From Paractinoplanes polyasparticus (GTDB taxonomy: Bacteria; Actinomycetota; Actinomycetes; Mycobacteriales; Micromonosporaceae): DNA of 64,000 nucleotides. Of this stretch, positions 34,128 through 43,027 are shown piece after piece. Position 1 is the stretch's first letter, and every line of letters begins with the position of its first letter. The stretch lies in the NCBI RefSeq assembly GCF_019710575.1, contig NZ_JAHWFK010000001.1, positions 310,001 to 374,000 of the forward strand, given 5' to 3'. The notes under the pieces are model-generated. The model was not told the origin of the DNA. It saw only the letters and a program-made list of their open reading frames with translations, and did not search any database. The position numbers were made by a program, and so were the translations under genes.

Positions 34128-34154
34128 TCGATGCTTGGACACTCCAAGCATCGA
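34128..34154. promoter_or_regulatory. 27-bp perfect palindromic operator upstream of the dioxygenase
   Basis: Arms TCGATGCTTGGA and TCCAAGCATCGA around CAC: twelve base pairs on each side without mismatch. It ends 16 bases before the dioxygenase ATG and covers the likely leader, so binding would block transcription or translation start. Confidence 0.75.
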
Positions 34155-34170
34155 TCGGACGGAGAATCGC

Positions 34171-34875
34171 ATGACCGTGCGCGACCGGGCGCGCCGCCGG
34201 GTGCTGACGACGGCGCTCCGGCTCATCGACAACCGGGCGGCCCTGCGCCGTGCGGCGACGATCGAGCCGCACGAGACGACGGCGAATCAGGGTCCGGGCC
34301 CCTACTACGTACCCGGGTCACCGCATCGCCGGGACGTGCGCGAGGACCGCGAAGGCGAGCCGCTGGAACTGGTAATCCGCACGGTGGCGGCGGGCACGCT
34401 CACGCCCCTGGCCGGCGCGCTGATCGAGATCTGGCACTGCGACGCGGACGGCGTCTACTCCGGGTATCAGCGCTACGGCGCCGACAAGTTCCCCGCTCTG
34501 GTGTCGCTGACCCTGCGCCGGTTCCGGCCGAGCGACGACGCCATGTTCCTGCGGGGCGCCCAGGTGACCGACGACGACGGGCACGTCGAGTTCCGCACGA
34601 TCGTGCCGGGCTGGTACACCCCGCGCACGCTGCACATCCACGTCCGGGTCAGCCTCGGCGGCCGGGTCCTGCTCACCACCGAGCTCTACTTCCCGGACGA
34701 CTTCGCCGAGCTGATTCAGGGCCGGCCGCCGTACGCGGGCCGTGGTCGCAGCCCGTTCGTCAACACCAACGACATCGAGATCCGCCTGGCCCAGGGGTCT
34801 CCCGGCAGCTGGCTCACCGTCAGCTCCACCCCGGACGGCCACCGGGCCGGCATCACCCTGCAGGTCCGCCCGTGA
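34171..34875 (+). CDS. intradiol ring-cleavage dioxygenase
   Basis: A 234-residue non-haem Fe(III) dioxygenase cleaving a catechol-type ring between its two hydroxyls. Visible parts: GPYYVPGSPHRRDVREDREG, LIEIWHCDADGVYSGYQRYG (first Tyr ligand), FRTIVPGWYTPRTLHIHVRV (second Tyr and the two His ligands) and LYFPDD. It is single-domain and lacks the long N-terminal helical dimer region of catechol 1,2-dioxygenases, so it is closer to the protocatechuate/hydroxyquinol-like stand-alone group. The ATG at 34171 has GGAG upstream. The next gene overlaps by four bases (GTGA), so the SDR is coupled. Confidence 0.87.
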   Translation: MTVRDRARRRVLTTALRLIDNRAALRRAATIEPHETTANQGPGPYYVPGSPHRRDVREDREGEPLELVIRTVAAGTLTPLAGALIEIWHCDADGVYSGYQRYGADKFPALVSLTLRRFRPSDDAMFLRGAQVTDDDGHVEFRTIVPGWYTPRTLHIHVRVSLGGRVLLTTELYFPDDFAELIQGRPPYAGRGRSPFVNTNDIEIRLAQGSPGSWLTVSSTPDGHRAGITLQVRP

Positions 34876-35675
34876 AGACCGCCGTTGTCACCGGCGCCGC
34901 CGGCGGACTCGGGCGCGCCCTGGTGACCCAGCTGGTCGACGCCGGCTTCGAGGTCGTGGCCGTGACCCGCCGCGAAACCACGGCCTACGGGGTCCACGCG
35001 CTGCACGCCGACCTGCTCGTCCGCGACGAGATCGACGCCCTGTCGGCCCGGGTGCGGGACACCGTTCCCCACGTCGACGTCCTCATCAACAACGCCGGGG
35101 CAGCCTTCCCGCACTATGCGGAGACGCCCGACGGCGCCGAGCGCACCCACGCGCTCAACCATCTGGCGCCCTTCCAGCTCACCCACCGGTTGCTGGCCAA
35201 CGGTTCCCTCGCGCCCGGTGCGCGCATCATCACGATCGCCAGCGACCTGATCTCCCGCGGGCGCCTCGACGCCGGCCACCCCGACGTCACCGGCACCTCT
35301 TGGCGTACGAACTTCTCCCAGCTGACCGTGTACGGCACGGCGAAACTCGCCGCCGTGCTCGCCACCTCCGCCCTGGCCGACCGGCTACCGGAAGGGATGA
35401 CCACCTACAGCGCGAACCCCGGCGTCATCAGAACCGGCTTCAACGCGAAGGCGGGCGGCCTCCTCCGGCTCGTCTCGGCGGTCGCCAACCTGTTCGCCGC
35501 GGCACCGGAGAAGGCCGCCCGCACACCCGTCCGGCTCGCCACGGCCGCGACGCGGCCCGGCCCCAGCGGCAGCCTCGTCAGCCCCGGCAAGAGCGTGGAT
35601 GTGAATTTCGCCCTGGCGGACGAGGTGTACGAGCACACGGCTCGGGCGCTCGGCCTCACCCCGCTCGTTCGCTGA
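34872..35675 (+). CDS. short-chain dehydrogenase/reductase
   Basis: A 267-residue SDR: TAVVTGAAGGLGRALVTQL (nucleotide motif TGxxxGxG), VDVLINNAGAAFPHY (NNAG) and the active-site VYGTAKLAAVLATSAL (YxxxK). Sequence around SANPGVIRTGFN fits retinol-dehydrogenase-like extended members. The GTG at 34872 overlaps the dioxygenase stop. It is probably an oxidoreductase for the same aromatic substrate or a relative; this is inferred from the operon only. Confidence 0.88.
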   Translation: MKTAVVTGAAGGLGRALVTQLVDAGFEVVAVTRRETTAYGVHALHADLLVRDEIDALSARVRDTVPHVDVLINNAGAAFPHYAETPDGAERTHALNHLAPFQLTHRLLANGSLAPGARIITIASDLISRGRLDAGHPDVTGTSWRTNFSQLTVYGTAKLAAVLATSALADRLPEGMTTYSANPGVIRTGFNAKAGGLLRLVSAVANLFAAAPEKAARTPVRLATAATRPGPSGSLVSPGKSVDVNFALADEVYEHTARALGLTPLVR

Positions 35676-35826
35676 CGTACGCGCCCTCGACGGTCAGGGA
35701 CCGGTCCGGACGGCGCAGTAAGCATCACGTCATTATAGATGTATTTAGATGTTTGGCCCATGTTGTGCGGGTCGGGGGTGCGATCGGATGGCGGTGGTAA
35801 ACGGCCATATCCACAGAGGAGGTACC

Positions 35827-38751
35827 GTGCGCACCCCACCCCGTGCGTTGGCGGGAACCGCTGCCGGCTTCTTAGCCGCCGCGATCGTGTTGACCGCTTC
35901 ATCCGGCGGTAACGCGGCGCCCGCGGCCCCGGCCCAGGCGCCGACCCAGAAGGTGCAGGGCGACGACCACCACGACCACGTCGTCGACAACAGGCAGGGG
36001 CGCGTCGCCCCGACAACCGGCCAGCGGGCGGCCGCGGTGGGCACCTCGGCCCGCTGGAACGCCCTCGGCACGCCCGCCACGCTCACCGCCACCGGCGCGG
36101 CGCTCGAGACCGGGTTGCCGGCCGAGCCGGTCGCGGCGGCCCGGGCGTACGTGGACAAGAACCTGGACGTTCTGGGGCTCACCGCCCGGGGCGCGCAGGC
36201 CCTGGAACACCTGACCACCTCGCCGATCGGGGAGGGCGCGGCGGTCATCTTCCGGCAGAAGTTCGGTGACCTCGTCGCCGGGCGCGACGGCCTGCTCTCG
36301 GTCGGCGTGCGCGACGGCAAGGTGTGGTTCGTGAGCTCGTCGCTGGCGCGCGACGCCGTGGCGCCCGAACCGGCCACCCTCACGGCGGAACAGGCTGTGG
36401 CCAGCGCCGCCCGCGAGGCCGGCGTGGCCAACCCGACGGTCATCGCCAACAAGCTGGTCGCCGTGCCCACGCCGAGCGAGGGCGCTCGCGCGGCCTGGCA
36501 GGTCACGTTCGGCGCCGAGCTGAGCGGGGCCGAGCCGGTCGCGTACACCTCGTACGTCGACGCCCGCGACGGCGGCATCCTGGTCCGCGAGGACATCGTC
36601 GACCACGACAGCGACAACCCGTCGTGGGACGTCTTCCCGAACTCGCCGCCCACCAACTACTCGTCGCGCGACACCCGCAAGACCTGGTGCTGGGCGCCGC
36701 AGCGGGGCTGTGACGAGATCGTGGCCAGCAGCGCGTCCCCGCTCGCGTGGGACGTCGACCCGGCCACGAACGAGCCGACGTTCACGACCCGCGGCAACAA
36801 CGCGATCGCGGTCGAGAACCTGAACTCGAACGACCCGTTCACGGTCGGCACCGAGACCGCGACCCCGAAGCCGGACCGCGACTACAACTACCCCTGGACC
36901 AACCAGTGGTACCGCGAGCGCTGCTCGCCGGACGTCTTCACCACGCCGCAGCGCAACGACCTCGACGCGGCCCGGGCCAACCTGTTCGGCATGCACAACC
37001 GCATGCACGACTGGTCGTACCACCTGGGCTTCACCGAGGCGACCTGGAACATGCAGGACGACAACCTGCGGCCGGGCGGTCTGGGCGACGACTACGAGCA
37101 GGGCAACGCGCAGGCCGGCGGCATCAGCGGCGGCCCGCCCGCGTTCGCGGCCCGCAACAACGCCAACCAGATCACCCCGCCCGACGGCGAGGCGCCGATC
37201 ACGAACATGTATCTGTGGCAGCCGATCGCGGCCGCCTTCTACGGCGCGTGCGTCGACGGCGACTACGACATGTCGGTGATCGGGCACGAGTACACCCACG
37301 CCATCACCGGCCGCATGATCGCCGGGCCGGACGCGGGTGTGAGCACGCCGCAGGGCATGAGCGAGAGCTGGTCCGACCAGCTGGCGGTGGAATACCTGGC
37401 CGAGCACGGCTACGCGCCGAAGGGCGAGCGCGGGTTCACCATCGGCGAGTACGTCACGACCGACGAGGTCGCCGGCATCCGCAACTACAACATGAGCAAC
37501 AGCCCGCTGAACTACTCGAGCGTCGACTACGACTTCGTCGGTCTGCAGGTGCACGCGTCCGGTGAGGTGTGGAGCGCCACCAACTACGACATCCGGCAGG
37601 CGTTCATCCGCAAGTACGGCGCGGGCACGCCGGCGTTGAACAAGTCGTGCGCCAACGGCAAGACGCCGGTCACCAAGTGCCCGGGCAACCGGCGCTGGGT
37701 CCAGCTGGTGTTCGACTCGTTCCTGCTGATGGCCAACAGCCAGAACAGCATGGTCGACGCGCGCGACGCGATGCTCGGAGCCGACCTGGTGCGTTTCAAC
37801 GGGGCCAACCAGGGCCTGATGTGGAACGCGTTCGCCAAGCGCGGTCTCGGTGAGGGCGCGGTCAGCGTCGGGGCCGGCGACGCCAACCCGACGCCGAGCT
37901 TCGCCTCGCCGAACGCGACCGAGGGGACGTACAGGTTCCGCCCGGTCGACGAGAAGGGCAAGCCGGTCGCCGGGGCCAAGCTGTTCGTCGGCGACTACCA
38001 GGCCCGCGCGGTGCCGGTGGCCGACACCGACCCCGCCACACCGCTGACCGACGAGGTCAAGCTGGTGCCGGGAGCGTACGGGTTCATCGCCCAGGCGCCC
38101 GGCCACGGTCACACCCGGGTCGGCAAGACCCTGGTGCTGCCCGGGCTGACCCTCCCGCTGTTCGTCCGGATGCCGGCCAACCTGGCCTCCACGGCGGCGG
38201 GCGCGGTGGCCACGGGCGACGGCATCAACCTGGCCCGGATCACCGACGACGACGAGGCCACCAACTGGGCGTCGCTCGGCAGCGCGGTGGCCGGCAAGCA
38301 GGTCACCGTCGATCTGGCCGGTGGGGCTCAGACCGTACGCCGGGTGCAGGTCAGCGCCCAGCTGCGGCCGCCGGTGACCGGGGATCCCGACGCCGGCACC
38401 CAGAACAGGTACACAGCGCTGCGGCAGTTCAAGGTGCTCGCCTGCACCGCGACGGCCACGGCCACCTGTTCCGACGCGGCCGAGTTCAAGACGGTCTTCA
38501 CGAGCAAGCCGGACGCCTTCCCGTCGACCGCCCCGCGGCCGCGCGTGAAGGACCTGGTCGTGAAGTCGTTCGACATCCGGGACACCACGGCCACGCACCT
38601 GCGCCTCGAGGTCGTGACCAACCAGTGCACCGGCGCTCCCGACTACGCCGGGGAGCAGGACGCCGACCCGCGGGCGAACACGGACTGCGCCACGTCGAGT
38701 CCGCAGGCGCTCAACGTCCGTGTGGCGGAGTTCCAGGCGTACGCGAAATAG
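35827..38751 (+). CDS. secreted M36 (fungalysin)-like metalloprotease with C-terminal discoidin-like domain
   Basis: About 974 residues, exported. The signal peptide is VRTPPRALAGTAAGFLAAAI with cleavage near SSGGNA. A propeptide with FTP-like character covers about 60-260. The catalytic part has HEYTHAITGRM (His487, Glu488, His491) and GMSESWSDQLAVEYL with Glu513 as third zinc ligand, the gluzincin arrangement of M36. Conserved ARANLFGMHNRMHDW and QVHASGEVWSA support M36. The last 200 residues (LARITDDDEATNWASLGSAV, TVDLAGGAQTVRRVQVSAQL) form a discoidin/F5-8-type binding domain. The GTG at 35827 follows AGGAGG by four bases. It probably degrades extracellular protein. It is a single-gene unit ending in a strong hairpin. 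Confidence 0.87.
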   Translation: MRTPPRALAGTAAGFLAAAIVLTASSGGNAAPAAPAQAPTQKVQGDDHHDHVVDNRQGRVAPTTGQRAAAVGTSARWNALGTPATLTATGAALETGLPAEPVAAARAYVDKNLDVLGLTARGAQALEHLTTSPIGEGAAVIFRQKFGDLVAGRDGLLSVGVRDGKVWFVSSSLARDAVAPEPATLTAEQAVASAAREAGVANPTVIANKLVAVPTPSEGARAAWQVTFGAELSGAEPVAYTSYVDARDGGILVREDIVDHDSDNPSWDVFPNSPPTNYSSRDTRKTWCWAPQRGCDEIVASSASPLAWDVDPATNEPTFTTRGNNAIAVENLNSNDPFTVGTETATPKPDRDYNYPWTNQWYRERCSPDVFTTPQRNDLDAARANLFGMHNRMHDWSYHLGFTEATWNMQDDNLRPGGLGDDYEQGNAQAGGISGGPPAFAARNNANQITPPDGEAPITNMYLWQPIAAAFYGACVDGDYDMSVIGHEYTHAITGRMIAGPDAGVSTPQGMSESWSDQLAVEYLAEHGYAPKGERGFTIGEYVTTDEVAGIRNYNMSNSPLNYSSVDYDFVGLQVHASGEVWSATNYDIRQAFIRKYGAGTPALNKSCANGKTPVTKCPGNRRWVQLVFDSFLLMANSQNSMVDARDAMLGADLVRFNGANQGLMWNAFAKRGLGEGAVSVGAGDANPTPSFASPNATEGTYRFRPVDEKGKPVAGAKLFVGDYQARAVPVADTDPATPLTDEVKLVPGAYGFIAQAPGHGHTRVGKTLVLPGLTLPLFVRMPANLASTAAGAVATGDGINLARITDDDEATNWASLGSAVAGKQVTVDLAGGAQTVRRVQVSAQLRPPVTGDPDAGTQNRYTALRQFKVLACTATATATCSDAAEFKTVFTSKPDAFPSTAPRPRVKDLVVKSFDIRDTTATHLRLEVVTNQCTGAPDYAGEQDADPRANTDCATSSPQALNVRVAEFQAYAK

Positions 38752-38781
38752 CACCACCCCGTACGCGAAGTAATTTCACCT

Positions 38782-38815
38782 GAAGTGGGCGGACCGACCC
38801 TGGTCCGCCCACTTC
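38782..38815 (+). terminator. hairpin terminator after the M36 protease
   Basis: GAAGTGGGCGGACC, loop GACCCT, then GGTCCGCCCACTTC. The 14-bp stem is perfect and begins 30 bases after the stop. No T-run follows. Confidence 0.75.
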
Positions 38816-38867
38816 CGTGGTCTCCGGGATGATGGTGGCGCCCGACCTTTACGGTGGGGAACGGCGC

Positions 38868-39599
38868 GTGTGGATCTCGACAGCGGAGACTGGAACCTTG
38901 ACGACCGAGGACAGCGATCGGCAGGTCGCGCGCTGGAGCGGCGCCGGTCATCCGCTACCGGCGGTTGCGGGTGAACTCGACCCCTTTCGGGGAATGACCG
39001 ACGATCTGAGCCATTTCATGCTGGTCTACAAGTTCGGGCTGGCCGAGATCGGCACCAAAATCAACATCCTGTCCGAGGAGCTGGCCCACCGCGGCCGGGG
39101 CAACCCGATCGAGCACGTGCTGCCCCGGCTGAAGACCCCGGCCAGCATCAGCGCCAAGGCCCGGCGCATCGGCTGTGCGCTGACCGTCGAGGACCTGCGG
39201 GCCCGGATCCGCGACATCGCCGGCATCCGCATCGTGTGCAGCTTCGTCTCCGACGTCTACACGGTCGCCGAGATGCTGACCCGGCAGCCGGACATCACCC
39301 TGCTCCAGACCAAGGACTACATCACCCAGCCCAAGGCGAACGGCTACCGCAGCCTGCACCTGATCGTCGAGATCCCGGTCTTCCTGTCCGAGCGCGTGGT
39401 GCAGGTGCCGGTCGAGATCCAGCTGCGCACCGCGGCCATGGACTTCTGGGCCAGCCTCGAACACAAGATCCATTACAAGTACGACCCCCGCGTGCCCGAG
39501 TCCCTGCGGGACGAACTGGCCGCGGCCGCGGAGGACGCCGCCCGCCTCGACAAGCGGATGGAGCGCCTGCACCGCGAGATCCACGGCCCCCGGCGTTAA
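38868..39599 (+). CDS. small alarmone synthetase (RelQ-like GTP pyrophosphokinase)
   Basis: About 243 residues holding only a RelA/SpoT synthetase domain, so it should make (p)ppGpp from ATP and GTP/GDP without a hydrolase half. Visible: LVYKFGLAEIGTKINIL, VEDLRARIRDIAGIRIVCSF, the G-loop region DYITQPKANGYRSLHLIVEI and VPVEIQLRTAAMDFWASLEH. The start is uncertain: GTG at 38868 has GGGGA upstream, while TTG 38898 and ATG 38829 are alternatives. It stands alone between a hairpin and the convergent epoxide hydrolase. Confidence 0.87.
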   Translation: MWISTAETGTLTTEDSDRQVARWSGAGHPLPAVAGELDPFRGMTDDLSHFMLVYKFGLAEIGTKINILSEELAHRGRGNPIEHVLPRLKTPASISAKARRIGCALTVEDLRARIRDIAGIRIVCSFVSDVYTVAEMLTRQPDITLLQTKDYITQPKANGYRSLHLIVEIPVFLSERVVQVPVEIQLRTAAMDFWASLEHKIHYKYDPRVPESLRDELAAAAEDAARLDKRMERLHREIHGPRR

Positions 39600-39622
39600 C
39601 CCTCGTTGCGCCGCTCAGCGGG

Positions 39623-40804
39623 TCAGCGCAGCGGGCGGAACGCCGCGCGGATTTCCGCGGCGAACAGCTCCGGCTCCTCCCAGGCGGCGAAGTGGCCGCC
39701 GCGCTCGGCTTCGCCGTAGTAGTTGAGCGTGGGGTACGACTGCTCCGCCCAGCTGCGCGGGGTCTTCCAGATCTCGCCGGGGAAGGCGCTGAAGCCGACC
39801 GGGACGCGCGGGTCCGGGAGCGGCGCGCTGCCCGCGGTGGGCCCGTCCGGTCCGTACGCCTCCCAGTACGACCTCGCGGCGGAGGTGCCGGTGCCGGTCA
39901 GCCAGTAGGCCGTGATGTTGTCGAGGATGTGCTCCCGGGTGAGGTTGCCCGAAGGCTGTCCGTCGACGAAGGCACGAGCGATCTTGTAGTAGGCATCGGT
40001 GTCGTGGTCGATCATCCAGGCGGCCAGCGCGGCCGGGGAGTCGAGCAGCGCGTACCCGATGGTCTGGGGCCGCGTCGCCATCTCCACGAAGTAGCCGTTG
40101 CCGCTGGTCTGGAAGAGCCTGAGGGCGGCCAGCGCGGCCTTCTCGTCGTCGGTGCTGTTCGGCAGCGATGCCGGATCGTTGAGGGCCGTCACGAGCAGGT
40201 TGGTGTGGATGCCGGCCAGCCCGTCGGGGCCGATGCGGCCCATCGCGTCGGTGACTCCGGCGCCCACGTCACCACCCTGGGCCACGTAGCGGTCGTAGCC
40301 GAGCCTGCGCATGAGCTCGGACCAGGCCCGGGCGGTACGGGCGAGGTCCCACCCGGTCTCGGCCGGCTCGCCCGAGAAGCCGTACCCGGGCAATGACGGC
40401 AGTACGAGGTGGAACGCGTCCGTGGCGGTGCCGCCGTGCGCGGTGGGGTCGGTGAGCGGGCCGACGGAGTCGAGCATCTCGATGACCGAACCGGGCCAGC
40501 CGTGGGTCATGATCAGCGGCAGCGCGTCCGGGTGCTCGGACCGGACGTGGACGAAGTGGATATCCACTCCGTCGATCTCCGTGGTGAACTGGGGCAGCGC
40601 GTTCAGGCGGGCGGCGACGCGCCCGCTCTCGTACTCGGTCGCCCAGTACCGGTGCAGCGCCTGCATCGGGGCCAGCTGCACACCCTGCGAACGGTCGTCG
40701 ACGATCTCGCGGCTGGACCAGCGGGTCGCCGCCAGGCGGCGCTGCAGATCGTCGAGCGCGTCCTTGGGAATCTGAACGGTGAACGGTCGGATGTCGTCAC
40801 TCAT
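39623..40804 (-). CDS. epoxide hydrolase (EHN-type alpha/beta-hydrolase)
   Basis: A 393-residue enzyme with the N-terminal EHN region (FTVQIPKDALDDLQRRLAAT, GVQLAPMQALHRYWAT) before the alpha/beta-hydrolase core. Oxyanion HGWPGS, nucleophile elbow GGDVGAG with Asp, ring tyrosines in PGYGFSG and NYYGEAERGGHFAAWEEPEL with the catalytic His support an active epoxide hydrolase. It adds water to an epoxide through an ester intermediate. The ATG at 40804 is the only good start. It is a monocistronic gene. Confidence 0.9.
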   Translation of the reverse strand: MSDDIRPFTVQIPKDALDDLQRRLAATRWSSREIVDDRSQGVQLAPMQALHRYWATEYESGRVAARLNALPQFTTEIDGVDIHFVHVRSEHPDALPLIMTHGWPGSVIEMLDSVGPLTDPTAHGGTATDAFHLVLPSLPGYGFSGEPAETGWDLARTARAWSELMRRLGYDRYVAQGGDVGAGVTDAMGRIGPDGLAGIHTNLLVTALNDPASLPNSTDDEKAALAALRLFQTSGNGYFVEMATRPQTIGYALLDSPAALAAWMIDHDTDAYYKIARAFVDGQPSGNLTREHILDNITAYWLTGTGTSAARSYWEAYGPDGPTAGSAPLPDPRVPVGFSAFPGEIWKTPRSWAEQSYPTLNYYGEAERGGHFAAWEEPELFAAEIRAAFRPLR

Positions 40805-40925
40805 GTCGTACCCCTGCCTCGCGGATCGGGACGTTCGAGTCGCCTGTCAGCGTCGTCGCTCCGGGGCGGGGGTCGCGCCCGTCGAACACCCTGGTCGCCT
40901 TCCCCCGGGGCCGGGTGGTGAAGAA

Positions 40926-41708
40926 CTAAGGGAGGATGGCGTCGACGTAGCCGCCGTCGACGCGCAGAGCGCCGCCCGTGGTGGCCGAGGCCAGCGGCGA
41001 CGACAGGTAGACGACCATGTTGGCGATCTCCTCGGGCTCGATCAGCCGCTGGAGCAGCGACTGCGGGCGGTGCCGGCGCATGAACTCGCGCTGCGCCTCG
41101 TCCCACGGCAGGTCCTCGCCGACCAGCGAATAGACGAAGTCCTCGACGCCACCGGTGTGGGTCGGGCCGGCGATGACGCTGTTCACGGTCACGCCGGAGC
41201 CGGCCGCCTCCTTGGCGAAGCCGCGCGACACGGCGAGCAGCGCCGTCTTCGACATCCCGTAGTGGATCATTTCGGCCGGAGTGACCACGGCCGAGTCGCT
41301 GGCGATGTAGAGCACCCGTCCCCAGCCCCGCTCCTGCTGGCCCGGCAGCACCGCGCGGGTGAGCCGGACCGCGGCCAGCACGTTGACCTCGAAGTACCGC
41401 CGCCAATCGTCGTCGGTGATCTCCAGGGCGGGCTGCGCGCCGAAGATCCCCAGGTTGTTGACCAGGATGTCGACCGGCCCGATCGCCTCGAGCGCGGCCG
41501 CGGCCCCCTCGGCCGTCGTGACGTCGGCCGGGACCGGCACGTAGTCGCCCTCCCCCAGTTCGGCCCGGGCCCGGTCGACCGACTCCTGCGAACGGCCGTT
41601 GATGCCGACCCGCGCCCCGGCCGATGCCAGCCCGGCCGCGATGGCCCGGCCGATGCCCTGGGTGGATCCGGTGACAAGAGCCGTCTTTCCCGCAAGATCA
41701 AGGCGCAT
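40926..41708 (-). CDS. short-chain dehydrogenase/reductase
   Basis: A 260-residue classical SDR: KTALVTGSTQGIGRAIAAGL (TGxxxGIG), VDILVNNLGIFG (NNLG in place of NNAG), the Ser near LYIASDSAVV, IHYGMSKTALLAVSRG (YxxxK) and the terminal GGALRVDGGYVDAI. The ATG at 41708 is chosen; the longer frame to 42350 runs antisense to the MFS gene. It is divergent from that exporter gene, and the 20-bp palindrome at 41757-41776 lies between them, so both may share a regulator. Confidence 0.9.
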   Translation of the reverse strand: MRLDLAGKTALVTGSTQGIGRAIAAGLASAGARVGINGRSQESVDRARAELGEGDYVPVPADVTTAEGAAAALEAIGPVDILVNNLGIFGAQPALEITDDDWRRYFEVNVLAAVRLTRAVLPGQQERGWGRVLYIASDSAVVTPAEMIHYGMSKTALLAVSRGFAKEAAGSGVTVNSVIAGPTHTGGVEDFVYSLVGEDLPWDEAQREFMRRHRPQSLLQRLIEPEEIANMVVYLSSPLASATTGGALRVDGGYVDAILP

Positions 41709-41756
41709 GGGTGTGAGCTTTCCCCACTCCGGCGCCGGTGACACTCCCGGGCTTCG

Positions 41757-41776
41757 TTGCGTACGTTCGTACGCAA
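41757..41776. promoter_or_regulatory. 20-bp palindrome touching the MFS start codon
   Basis: TTGCGTACG-TT-CGTACGCAA is perfect over nine pairs per arm. Its last base is the A of the MFS ATG. It is typical of a TetR-type operator, but no TetR gene adjoins; the nearest is at 44455, with its own different palindrome. Confidence 0.7.
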
Positions 41777-42957
41777 TGAACACCGCACGACGCCGCCTCG
41801 CCCTGTTCGTTCTCTTCTTCCTACCCGGCCTGGGCATCTCCTCCTGGGTGACCCGCACACCGGACATCCGCGACCTGCTCGGAGCCTCGACCGCGCAGAT
41901 GGGTCTGCTGCTGTTCGGCCTCTCGGCGGGGTCGATGCTGGGCATCCTCGGCTCCGGCCGCGTCGTGTCCCGCTTCGGCACCCGCCCGGTCGTCGCCGCC
42001 GGCATCCTCACCACCGTGGTCAGCATCCCGGTGATCGGCGCCGGGGCCGGCCTGTCGCAGAGCGCGCTGGTCACCGCCGGCCTGTTCCTGTTCGGCTTCG
42101 GCATGGGCAGCGGCGAGGTCGCCATGAACATCGAGGGCGCCGACGTCGAGCGGATCACCGACAAGCCGGTCCTGCCCACGATGCACGGCTTCTTCAGCCT
42201 GGGTACGGTCGTGGGCGCCGCCATCGGCATGGTGCTCACCGCGGTGGCGTTCCCGGTGATCTGGCACCTCGGGCTGATCGGCCTGATCAGCGTGCCGATC
42301 GCACTGACTGCAGTGCGCCACATCCCGTACGGCGTGGGCCTCTCTCCCAAGGGCGGCCTTCAGGCGGCCGGCCGCGAGCCGGTCTGGCGCGACCGGCGTC
42401 TGTGGCTCATCGGCGTGATCGTGCTGGCCATGGCGCTGGCCGAGGGCGCGGCGAACGACTGGCTGCCACTCATCATGGTCGACGGCCACGGCCTCGACGC
42501 CGCTTGGGGCTCCGCCGTCTACACCGCGTTCGCCGCCGCCATGGCCATCGGCCGCTTCGGCGGCGGATGGTTCCTCACCCGCTTCGGCCGCGCCACGGTC
42601 CTCGGCGCCAGCGCCCTGCTCGGCGGCATCGGCCTGCTGCTCATCATCGTCGTCGACAACCAGATCGTGGCCGGCGCCGCAGTCCTGCTGTGGGGCGTCG
42701 GCGCCGCGCTCGGCTTCCCGGTAGCCCTCTCAGCAGCCGGCGATTCCGGCCCCGACCCGACCGCGAGGGTCTCCCTGGTAGCCACCGCCGGCTACGTGGC
42801 GTTCCTGGTCGGGCCGCCCGCCCTGGGCTTCCTCGGCGAGCATTACGGCCTGCGCAACGCGATGATCGTCGTCCTCGCCCTGCTCGCCTTGGCCGCCGCC
42901 TGCGCCCCCGCCCTCAACCGCCGCCCGGCCCCGGAAAGAGAACCCGTCGCACCCTGA
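41776..42957 (+). CDS. MFS transporter
   Basis: A 393-residue major facilitator with about twelve hydrophobic segments. The loop after the second helix (GSGRVVSRFGTRPVV) and the similar loop after the eighth (GGGWFLTRFGRATVL) are the A-motif-like signatures of the two halves. It resembles the YbjJ/Bcr-like exporter-type proteins seen in actinomycetes (PDIRDLLGASTAQMGLLLFG). The substrate is unknown. The ATG at 41776 has no ribosome site because the palindrome sits there, so the mRNA may be leaderless or nearly so. Confidence 0.85.
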   Translation: MNTARRRLALFVLFFLPGLGISSWVTRTPDIRDLLGASTAQMGLLLFGLSAGSMLGILGSGRVVSRFGTRPVVAAGILTTVVSIPVIGAGAGLSQSALVTAGLFLFGFGMGSGEVAMNIEGADVERITDKPVLPTMHGFFSLGTVVGAAIGMVLTAVAFPVIWHLGLIGLISVPIALTAVRHIPYGVGLSPKGGLQAAGREPVWRDRRLWLIGVIVLAMALAEGAANDWLPLIMVDGHGLDAAWGSAVYTAFAAAMAIGRFGGGWFLTRFGRATVLGASALLGGIGLLLIIVVDNQIVAGAAVLLWGVGAALGFPVALSAAGDSGPDPTARVSLVATAGYVAFLVGPPALGFLGEHYGLRNAMIVVLALLALAAACAPALNRRPAPEREPVAP

Positions 42958-43027
42958 CCCACCAGCCACCCCTCACCACAACCTCTACTCGACTGCACAG
43001 ACCGAGTGCGGCGCTGAGCGTTCGAGT

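Noticed and set aside
35899..38757. 952-codon minus-strand frame opposite the M36 protease
   Set aside because: Antisense shadow of a well-supported gene; composition is Arg/Val/Gly-rich with no motif.
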